Positions 1 through 6,525 of a stretch of DNA of 10,365 nucleotides are shown here, piece by piece. Source of the DNA: Candidatus Eiseniibacteriota bacterium (lineage in GTDB: Bacteria > Eisenbacteria > RBG-16-71-46 > JAFGJU01). The stretch lies in contig JAFGJU010000014.1 of assembly GCA_016928935.1 (NCBI GenBank), forward strand, positions 1-10,365. The letters run 5' to 3'. The first letter of the stretch is position 1. Every line of letters begins with the position of its first letter. The translations under genes and the position numbers were made by a program. A model generated the notes under the pieces. That model saw only the letters and a list, made by a program, of their open reading frames with translations. It had not been told where the DNA came from and made no database searches.

Positions 1-26
1 CTCACAGGCGCCCCCCGGCCGCGCAC

Positions 27-908
27 TCAGAACTTCAGAGAGGCCGACAGCCTGTATATGTTTCCGACCCTTCCCGCCGACAGGAGAGAGATGTCCACTC
101 CCACCGGGTCCACGAAGAGCCCCCACCCGACGGTAGGGTGACTGCCGTCGAACCCGGTCCTCAAGGCGAACACATCGAAGAACCAGACTTCCGCGCCTCC
201 GTGGAAACTCAGCTTCGAGTCGTAGTAGGACGGCACAGAAGAGCGCCTGCGCACCTCGCCGGTGAGCAGCATCGTGTTCCTGAACAGGTAGGACGCGCCC
301 AGGACCGCCTCGCGCGGCACCTTGTCCGGAGACGACGTCGTCGTTATGAGCGAGAGCTCCGGCTCCACTACGTTCCTCAACGCCGCGCCCAGTCTGGTGT
401 TTCCGGTCTTGTAGAAAAACACAACGTCGGCGCTCCAGGCGTCGTCGTCACCCTTGAAATTCGGGTCGTTGTAGTAATCGTAACCCGGGGCGGAGATGGA
501 AAACCGCTTCAGCGTCACGCCGGCTGAGAGACCCTTCGGGCCCACCTGATGGGCCAGTGACACGAGTATGTTGTCCTCGCTGTACACGTCGGTGAGGCCC
601 GTGCGCATCCACGCGAGCCCCACCCCCATCTTACCCGCGCGAAACGTCTTCGATACGGCGAAGTAGTCGCTCCTCAAGCCCTCCACCGAGTACATGCGGT
701 TTATCATGCCCGTCATCTCGAACGATATCTTCTGCGTGAGACCGGCCGGGTTCCAGACCACGGCGTTGGCGTCGTCGGCAACCGCCACGAACGCGCCTCC
801 GATTGCGAGCGGTCTCGCCCCGACGTCCGGGTTCAAGAAGTCGGCGACCGCCCAGGCCGGCGCGAGCAGCAGCGCCAGGACCAGAACTATGAGACGCGTC
901 TCTCTCAC
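27..908 (-). CDS. PorV/PorQ-like (UPF0164-type) outer-membrane beta-barrel protein
   Basis: 293 residues, close to the length of PorQ/UPF0164 proteins and shorter than typical PorV. Residues 1-22 form a signal peptide (basic start, hydrophobic LIVLVLALLLAP, cleavage near AWAVA/DF). The family hallmark follows at residues 30-57: GARPLAIGGAFVAVADDA, then VVWNPAGL. The rest is alternating amphipathic strands with many aromatics, and the chain ends in SASLKF, a terminal Phe typical of outer-membrane barrels. PorV is known as an outer-membrane component of type IX secretion that helps bring CTD cargo to the attachment machinery; PorQ and UPF0164 relatives are less well understood. The start is GTG, overlapping the TGA of the upstream gene as GTGA, with only a weak GGTGGTGA stretch before it, so it is probably translated by coupling. 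The upstream gene encodes a protein with a C-terminal sorting-like domain, which fits a cargo/transporter relation. That relation is inference; this could be a paralogue with another role, such as a fatty-acid-type porin. Confidence 0.85.
   Translation of the reverse strand: MRETRLIVLVLALLLAPAWAVADFLNPDVGARPLAIGGAFVAVADDANAVVWNPAGLTQKISFEMTGMINRMYSVEGLRSDYFAVSKTFRAGKMGVGLAWMRTGLTDVYSEDNILVSLAHQVGPKGLSAGVTLKRFSISAPGYDYYNDPNFKGDDDAWSADVVFFYKTGNTRLGAALRNVVEPELSLITTTSSPDKVPREAVLGASYLFRNTMLLTGEVRRRSSVPSYYDSKLSFHGGAEVWFFDVFALRTGFDGSHPTVGWGLFVDPVGVDISLLSAGRVGNIYRLSASLKF
905..908 (-). promoter_or_regulatory. GTGA stop/start overlap (translational coupling)
   Basis: On the minus strand the four bases 908-905 read GTGA: GTG starts the PorV-like gene and TGA ends the multi-module gene. 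No strong Shine-Dalgarno precedes it. GGTGGTGA lies just upstream inside codons of the previous gene, and GAGG is 16 nt away, too far. Re-initiation by ribosomes finishing the upstream gene is the likely mode, which would tie the levels of the two proteins together. Confidence 0.6.
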
Positions 909-3900
909 TTGATCACCACCACGGCCTCGTTGAACCTCTCGGCCCTCTGATACTCCTGGTCAACGGCCTCGAACCTCATCACGTAGATGCCGTACGGCAC
1001 CACGCGGCCGTTCTCGTCCTTTCCGTCCCAGGTCACGCCCGCCGTTCTGCCCACTTCCTCGTAGTAGGTCTTCTGGAACCTGCGCACCATTTCCCCCGAG
1101 AGGTCGTATATCTCTATCAGAACACTGGCGGGTTTCTTCAGGTAGAAGGAAACGTGGGTCTCCTCGTAAAGCCCGTCCCCGTTCGGAGAGAACGGATTCG
1201 GGGAGATTGAAACGGCCGACAGCGTCTTGTCGTTGTCGAACTCAAACCGGTCAGCGAACAGCGCAAAGGTGCCCGGCGTCAAGGTCGACACGCTGACCAG
1301 CCCGGGCTTCGAGGTTGCGTTGCCCCCCAACAGGACCCACCTGGACGCCTGCTCCTCCCACCTGTAGACGGCCAGCCCCCTCGTGTCGAGTCCGCTCACT
1401 GCGTAAGAGGGATAGTGAAGGTTAAAGGTGACCGGCTGTGCGAACTCGGGAAGCGGCGTGCCGCTCCCGGCCGTGGAATCGGGCTCCCTTTCCAGGATGC
1501 CGAACGTCCTCGCGACCCCCGTGAACGGCCCCATGCCGGCGGGGGCGTGGGACAGGTCCACGCCCGACGGCGACGAGAACACGAGGTCATACACCTTGCC
1601 CGCGTCTTCGAAGACCGACGAGTATAACACCAAGGACGAACCCTCCGGGATCGCGTCCGGAACGCCCTGGAGCGTCACCTCACCGCTCGATGCGCCGGCG
1701 TATGCTTCCACGTCCGGCAGGACGTGCCGCGCCGGCCTGTCCGAATCCAACTCCACGGTGAAAAGCCGGCTCTCCACGCTGTTTCCCGAGCGGTCGGCGG
1801 CGGACATCCTGAGCTCCAGGTAGTACTGCCCGTCCACCGGGTCCGTCTCAGACGTCACCGAGGCAAAGTCGAGGTCGGCCACCCACAGGTCGTTCAACAA
1901 TCGCGACATCCCGACCGGGCTGGAATAGGACCCTCGGAGCGGACGCCACCTGAGTGAGGCCTCGGTCACCTCGTCGTCGTCGGTTACGGCAGTGCCGATG
2001 ACGAGAGGCGAGCCCTGCATGGCGAACCACTTGGTCACGGCCCCGCCGTCGGTGGGAAGGGGCTCAATGGCTGGAGGAGCGTAGTCCTCGAACCTGGTCG
2101 CCTCCAGCACCACCGCCACCTGGCCGGCGTTGAAGCGGGCGTTCGCCGCCTCAGTGGTGTACTTGAGCATCGTGTCCTGGGTCACACCGGGCAGCTTCCC
2201 GAGGCCGGCGGAGACCGCGACGTCTATGATGTTGGAGTCCCGCTCTCTGCCGGATTCGCCGTTCTTCCCCCCGCCGAACTGCCATTCTGCGGGGGAGCCT
2301 TCGTTGACCCAGCGCACCATGCCGAGGTTTTCGTCAGAGGAATTGCCGTCGTGGGAGCACATCGCCACGATTATGTCCCAGCTCGCGACGTCTCCCTCTT
2401 CAGGGTTCCCCAACAGCGTCTTCCTTACGTGCATGTCTATCGTGTTCTCAACGTGGTTCGTGCAAAACCAGAAGTCCGAGTCGGACTTGTACCTCGTCCA
2501 CCCGTTTACGTCATCCGTGCCGTTGGAGGCCACGGCGCCCTTCCACCAGCCCTCCGACACGAGCGCATACTCCCAGGCGTCCCACCTGGCCACGTCGGCG
2601 TAACGGTTGGGCATGCCGGCGGTGGCGCCGCCCTTCTCGGAGTCAATGTAGATGACGATGTTCTGGAGGTCGAGCTCGACTGATTCGGCGCTTGTGCAGG
2701 TCGCGGGCGACGGATACGTGGCGTTCCAGTCGGCGGCGTTGGGGTCGCTCGGGTTGGTCAGGTCGCCGATCCAGACTTTGAACATCAGCCAGTCGCCCTC
2801 GTCTCCGATCTCCACTTTGGTGACGTCAAACGACCCGGCGTAGAACACCGGGTTGGTGGGATACCTGTAGTAGAGGCCTTCCTGTCCGTACAGGTTCGGG
2901 CCGTGGTCGTCGCCGGCCGCGTCCTCGAACGACCTCAGGACCACCTGCTCCACGAGCACCTCCAGCTGCGCCGCGGCCGTCGCCTTGGAACGGTTCGAGG
3001 CGTCGCGCGCGGTGACCATGACGCTGAGCACGCCGCCGGGCACGGACTCTGACAGGGTGAACGTGCACGCGTAGGACCCATCACCCGCGGCCGCGTCGCC
3101 GTTCGTGCCGTCGTCGTACAGTCTCTGGACTGCGCTCCCGCCCACCGGACTCAAGTCTGCGGTGACGTCGCCGATGCCGCCTCCGCCGGTGGCGACGTTC
3201 GCCGCCAACAGGACCGGCAGGCCGGGCGTCGCCGGCGTGGGCGAAAAGGAGACGTAATTGATGGTCGGCGCCTCCGGCAACGGCGCGAGCACGAACGCAG
3301 CGTAGTTGTGCAGCCGCACGGAGTCAGTGGCCGTCTCCCACCAGTTTCCAACCATATTGTGCGTGCTGTCGTGCGGGCACGAATCGAGAGACGTCCGCTT
3401 GACGCCGCCGGGCTCGTCCATGCAGTAGACTTGCGCTCGGAGCGAGTCGCCGCTCGACAGTCCGAGCACCGCGGCCGGGATCGAGAGCACAAGTCCCGCG
3501 CCGTCGTGCCTCGTCCAGGGTACCGCGTTCTTGTTGACGTTCGATGCGTCAGTCGTCCAGGCCCGGCCGACCAGGTCCCAGAAGCTGTCCACTCCGGGAC
3601 CGGCCCACCTGCGGAAGTCTGCGTAGTCGTTGCCCGGGTCGGAGTCCGAGTTGGCGCTGAACTTGTCCGTGAAGACGTAGTCGGGCCTGAGGCCGTGGTC
3701 GAAGACCGCCGGGAACCTGAATGCGTCCGACAGGAGGCCGTCGGCGTCGCCGTTGGCCTCGATCAATACCGCCAGATGGGTGGCTTCCCAGCCGGACACG
3801 AAGGGAACCTGGATTCTGAGAGTGTCGTCCTCCAACCGCGCGTAGAGTCCCGTGAGGTCCATACCGGGGTCGCTGTGGTGAAGCGGGTCGCTCTCCGGAC

Positions 3901-6301
3901 TCGGCTCGTCCACCGCCACAAGGTCCGCCTCCACGGACACGATCACGGGCGCCACCGCATACGGCGAGGCGCCGGAGATCTCCACGGCGCCGTAAGACTC
4001 GGCCGCCGTCGCGTACGCGGAGGCGAAGCCGTTCCCGTCCGTGACGACAGGAGTTGTGAGTTCCGAGAGCTTGCCGGGGGGGAAAGACGAAAGCTCAATG
4101 GATACGCCCGGCTCTTTGACTTCGTTCCCGTAGGCGTCAGTAACCTGAGCGCTGACCGCAAACCTGAGGCCCGGGTACACGGCCGCGTACTGGGACTCGA
4201 GCTCCACCGAGGAGCCCGGCCCCGGGAGGACGGTCACGGACGCGGAATTGGTGGCCAGCTTCTGGCCCGCGTAGGCAGCGGAATCCGACACGACCGCCAG
4301 GCCGGCGACGTCGGAATAGAATTCGACCTCAAACCTGCCGTTTGTGTCCGTGAGAGTGGAGGCCGGCGACAGGGTGCCCTCGCCCGACAGCAGCTTCATG
4401 TCCACCGGAACGTTCGGCTCCCTGGAATCGCTGCCGCTGGCGTCCTTGAGCTGGCCCGTCACCTTGGCCCTCTCAACTCCTCCGGCCAAGATGGTGTCGG
4501 GCTCGACGACAAGCTCCACGCTCACCGGGTTGCGAGGCAGGAAACCGACCCGGATGTTCCCCGCCGTCCCGTAACCCAGGCTGGGCGCGGGCGAGGCCCT
4601 GAGCAGGACGACCTCCTCCACGTCGTCGGCCACGAGCAGCTTGGCCCGTCCGTCCTGAAAGGCGGAGGCCAGCAGGACTCCGGCCGCGAGCTCGACCGTG
4701 TCCCTGTCCGCCACAGTGACGTCTCCGACCGGAACAAGCCTCGGGTCGAGCAGGCTCGAGGAAACGAACACGCTGTCCCTGAAGCCGCCCACGTTGTCGA
4801 CGTCCAGCTGCCCCAGAGAGTCCCACGCCTCCACGTAGACCGGGACGTACAGATACACGCCGGCGGACGGGAGGCTGACCGTGCCCAGCGCGTCCGACGA
4901 GAAGTCCCCGGCTGAAGTCACGAACACGAACCTGGTCCCGCGCACCGAGTACATTTGGATTGCGCCGACATCCGCGGTGGCCCCTCCCGCCACGGTCACG
5001 GGGAGTGAAACCTCGCCGTAGCCTCTGGCGGTTACGACCAGGTCGTAATCCGCGTCCGGCAACACCGAGATGGTGAAAGCGCCGCCGGCGGGCGGCACTG
5101 TCGTGGGGCCGGAACCCGCCGCCGTCGTCGTGCCCTCAGCGTAGGCCACGACCAGGGCGGTGGCTCCCGGGCCGTCTGCGAACGTCAGCGAACCGGTTAT
5201 CTTGCCGCTGACGTACTGGAGCGTGGCGTCCACGCCCGTGACCTCCTGCCCCCCGGTCACAGTCACGTCGCTGACAGTCCGGCCCACGTACGAAGGCGCC
5301 CCGAACACAACGTCGTAACTTCCGTCGAACAGGTTTCGAACGCGGTACGCGCCCCCGCCCGCCGGAGCGGAAGCGCGGCCGGCCACGACTGCGGTGCCGG
5401 CCTCGTAGACTGTGACGGCTGCGGCAGTGGTGTGGTCGTCGGGATTGGAGAGTGTCACGGTCCCGGAGATAGCGCCGGACGGCGGGAAGCCCTCGTCCGG
5501 GACACCGTCTGAATCCAGGTCGCAGAATCCCAGGAAGAAGTCCGTCAGGGTGCAAGGCCCGCCGCCTCCGTCGACCGAGGCGTTGTCCGGGGCGGAGTCT
5601 CCGCCTCCCCAGTTGTCGCCCCCGGCAACGAGCGCGACGACCCTGAGAACGGCCCCGGGCTTGACAGACCCGGGCCCGAGTCCGTAGACGGCGTCCCACG
5701 GAATCGCCGTCTCGGCGACGGTCCTCGCGCCCGGCGCGCCGACGTTGGCTATCCGGCACGACGAGCTCAGGTCCTGCGTGGTGCCGTCGCCCGTTATTCT
5801 CCTGACGCCGGGAGTCCCGGCGTTCCAGCCCGCGATGATGACCTCCGCCGCGCCTTCGGCGAAGCGGAAGTTGCGCGGGTACCAGTCCAGGTTGTTGATG
5901 TCCGAGTCCCCGACGCCGGTGCCGGCGTCTATCAGGATCATCATGGCGTTGTTGCTGACGGAGTAAATGCAGCCAACGTACAGGCTGTCGCGGTCCCAGG
6001 TCACGAGCACGCTGTCTATTTCGTTGCCCGTCCATTTGGAGTCGCTGGGCGAGTCCGAAACGGCCACCTCGTCGCTGTCCCAGTCCGCCGGCGTGAAGTG
6101 GAGTACGCCGTCTGCAACCGGAGAGTTGTAGCTCCTGGCCGCGCAGGGGGCGCAGAGCGAGAGCTCCACAAGAAGGCCCGTCAGCACGAGCGCCAGAGCG
6201 GGAAAGACGGTGGAGGGAGCGCGCCTGGCCGCCGGGGGGACGGCTGTCGCGCCGGAACACGGCCCGGAAACGGCGCAGTCAGTCCGCGTGAACAGTGACA
6301 A
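905..6301 (-). CDS. Giant multi-module exported protein with predicted glucan-binding-type domains and FlgD-Ig-like C-terminus
   Basis: 1,798 residues; no catalytic domain recognised. The start is TTG at 6301: a GGAG lies 7 nt upstream, the frame has a stop at 6382-6380, and no ATG or GTG lies between. Residues ~31-55 are a signal peptide with a long n-region. Modules in order: CBM9/DOMON-like (~58-272, ending in calcium loop DLDSDGVPDE); two carboxypeptidase-regulatory-like beta repeats (~276-362 and 363-450); an unassigned beta-rich part (~453-590); two invasin/Big_1-type Ig repeats (~591-692 and 696-790); a second DOMON-like module (~795-1008); an Ig-like domain (~1011-1115) with DDGTNGDAAAGDGSY; a glucodextranase-C-like module (~1118-1403) containing DDHGPNLYGQEG, YRYPTNPVF and IVIYIDSEKGG; an Ig-like domain (~1404-1520); an unassigned part (~1525-1685); and a FlgD-Ig-like tail (~1690-1798) with SPNPFSPNGDG, VTWDGKDENG and PYGIYVMRF. 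It probably acts at the cell surface in binding or adhesion, next to the GH57 enzyme with which it shares a module. It ends overlapping the PorV-like gene by 4 nt. An alternative reading is a generic adhesin or stalk protein. Confidence 0.85.
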   Translation of the reverse strand: MSLFTRTDCAVSGPCSGATAVPPAARRAPSTVFPALALVLTGLLVELSLCAPCAARSYNSPVADGVLHFTPADWDSDEVAVSDSPSDSKWTGNEIDSVLVTWDRDSLYVGCIYSVSNNAMMILIDAGTGVGDSDINNLDWYPRNFRFAEGAAEVIIAGWNAGTPGVRRITGDGTTQDLSSSCRIANVGAPGARTVAETAIPWDAVYGLGPGSVKPGAVLRVVALVAGGDNWGGGDSAPDNASVDGGGGPCTLTDFFLGFCDLDSDGVPDEGFPPSGAISGTVTLSNPDDHTTAAAVTVYEAGTAVVAGRASAPAGGGAYRVRNLFDGSYDVVFGAPSYVGRTVSDVTVTGGQEVTGVDATLQYVSGKITGSLTFADGPGATALVVAYAEGTTTAAGSGPTTVPPAGGAFTISVLPDADYDLVVTARGYGEVSLPVTVAGGATADVGAIQMYSVRGTRFVFVTSAGDFSSDALGTVSLPSAGVYLYVPVYVEAWDSLGQLDVDNVGGFRDSVFVSSSLLDPRLVPVGDVTVADRDTVELAAGVLLASAFQDGRAKLLVADDVEEVVLLRASPAPSLGYGTAGNIRVGFLPRNPVSVELVVEPDTILAGGVERAKVTGQLKDASGSDSREPNVPVDMKLLSGEGTLSPASTLTDTNGRFEVEFYSDVAGLAVVSDSAAYAGQKLATNSASVTVLPGPGSSVELESQYAAVYPGLRFAVSAQVTDAYGNEVKEPGVSIELSSFPPGKLSELTTPVVTDGNGFASAYATAAESYGAVEISGASPYAVAPVIVSVEADLVAVDEPSPESDPLHHSDPGMDLTGLYARLEDDTLRIQVPFVSGWEATHLAVLIEANGDADGLLSDAFRFPAVFDHGLRPDYVFTDKFSANSDSDPGNDYADFRRWAGPGVDSFWDLVGRAWTTDASNVNKNAVPWTRHDGAGLVLSIPAAVLGLSSGDSLRAQVYCMDEPGGVKRTSLDSCPHDSTHNMVGNWWETATDSVRLHNYAAFVLAPLPEAPTINYVSFSPTPATPGLPVLLAANVATGGGGIGDVTADLSPVGGSAVQRLYDDGTNGDAAAGDGSYACTFTLSESVPGGVLSVMVTARDASNRSKATAAAQLEVLVEQVVLRSFEDAAGDDHGPNLYGQEGLYYRYPTNPVFYAGSFDVTKVEIGDEGDWLMFKVWIGDLTNPSDPNAADWNATYPSPATCTSAESVELDLQNIVIYIDSEKGGATAGMPNRYADVARWDAWEYALVSEGWWKGAVASNGTDDVNGWTRYKSDSDFWFCTNHVENTIDMHVRKTLLGNPEEGDVASWDIIVAMCSHDGNSSDENLGMVRWVNEGSPAEWQFGGGKNGESGRERDSNIIDVAVSAGLGKLPGVTQDTMLKYTTEAANARFNAGQVAVVLEATRFEDYAPPAIEPLPTDGGAVTKWFAMQGSPLVIGTAVTDDDEVTEASLRWRPLRGSYSSPVGMSRLLNDLWVADLDFASVTSETDPVDGQYYLELRMSAADRSGNSVESRLFTVELDSDRPARHVLPDVEAYAGASSGEVTLQGVPDAIPEGSSLVLYSSVFEDAGKVYDLVFSSPSGVDLSHAPAGMGPFTGVARTFGILEREPDSTAGSGTPLPEFAQPVTFNLHYPSYAVSGLDTRGLAVYRWEEQASRWVLLGGNATSKPGLVSVSTLTPGTFALFADRFEFDNDKTLSAVSISPNPFSPNGDGLYEETHVSFYLKKPASVLIEIYDLSGEMVRRFQKTYYEEVGRTAGVTWDGKDENGRVVPYGIYVMRFEAVDQEYQRAERFNEAVVVIK

Positions 6302-6308
6302 TCCGGAA

Positions 6309-6312
6309 CTCC
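6309..6312 (-). promoter_or_regulatory. Ribosome-binding site deciding the TTG start
   Basis: The minus strand reads GGAG, then 7 nt (TTCCGGA), then TTG at 6301-6299. The spacing is right for a Shine-Dalgarno sequence, and no ATG or GTG lies in frame between the upstream stop at 6382-6380 and this codon. This supports TTG as start and a protein of 1,798 residues. Confidence 0.6.
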
Positions 6313-6344
6313 AGGTTTTCGAAGGCAGTGACGTCGTCCGAAAG

Positions 6345-6388
6345 CAATCAATAGAGTCTAAGCGGCAGGCTGCAGGATGTCAATCAAT
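6345..6388 (-). repeat. Pair of ATTGATTG boxes around the promoter
   Basis: The minus strand has ATTGATTG at 6388-6381 (overlapping the -35 hexamer) and again at 6352-6345 (just after the -10, at the expected transcription start). The copies are 36 bp apart start to start. Their positions suit a repressor operator pair, but 8-bp identity alone is weak evidence. Confidence 0.35.
6355..6383 (-). promoter_or_regulatory. Sigma70-type promoter for the multi-module gene
   Basis: On the minus strand, TTGACA (6383-6378) is a perfect -35 box. After a 17-bp spacer comes TAGACT (6360-6355), which keeps the most conserved T, A and last T of the -10 box. A start site near 6348 would give a leader of about 47 nt before the TTG codon at 6301. 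The match of box, spacing and position is good for a GC-rich genome, but sigma-factor preferences in this lineage are unknown. If real, the gene need not depend on read-through from the GH57 gene. Confidence 0.5.
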
Positions 6389-6417
6389 GCTGAGGCGCCG
6401 CAGAAGGCCGCGCGAAC

Positions 6418-6437
6418 GAGGGCACGTGTTGGCCCTC
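6418..6437 (-). terminator. Hairpin downstream of the GH57 gene, possible weak terminator
   Basis: The transcript strand reads GAGGGC, an 8-nt loop CAACACGT, then GCCCTC: a perfect 6-bp GC-rich stem. It lies about 90 bp after the GH57 stop and before the promoter of the next gene, where a terminator would be expected. No T-run follows (next bases GTTCGCGC), so it is not a standard intrinsic terminator; it could instead stabilise the 3' end or be chance. Confidence 0.3.
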
Positions 6438-6486
6438 ATCGTTGCGAGACCCTCATCACCATCCTCCACCTTCCCGTCTGGGCAGT

Positions 6487-6518
6487 CCGATACTATCTCG
6501 ATCCGATGCTATCTCAAT
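6487..6518. repeat. Two-copy 16-bp tandem direct repeat
   Basis: On the plus strand CCGATACTATCTCGAT (6487-6502) is followed directly by CCGATGCTATCTCAAT (6503-6518): 14 of 16 positions agree, and both differences are A/G transitions. It begins 8 bp beyond the GH57 stop codon in the intergenic gap, about 105 bp upstream of the -35 box. It could be a regulator-binding pair or a simple duplication. Confidence 0.6.
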
Positions 6519-6525
6519 CCCACGC

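Noticed and set aside
1..26. Possible start of a fourth gene after the PorV-like gene (GGGGGG, then GTG at 5-3 on the minus strand)
   Set aside because: Only a few bases remain before the edge, so no frame can be judged.
3308..4915. Plus-strand open frame of 535 codons
   Set aside because: It is antisense to the giant gene, with Arg/Val/Gly-biased composition and no recognisable domain; the minus-strand frame has clear Ig and DOMON-like repeats across the same stretch.
6150..6215. Lipoprotein signal in the giant protein (Cys after LSL at residue 50)
   Set aside because: The residue before the Cys is Leu, not the small residue a lipobox needs; an ordinary signal peptidase I site is more likely.
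5136..6260. Second minus-strand frame of 374 codons inside the giant gene
   Set aside because: It is an out-of-frame shadow with extreme Arg/Gly content; the main frame here has a signal peptide and the module shared with the neighbouring gene.
6302..6525. Small RNA, riboswitch or attachment site in the gap
   Set aside because: Only one 6-bp stem and short direct repeats are visible; no extended conserved-looking fold, no integrase gene nearby and no tRNA-like sequence.
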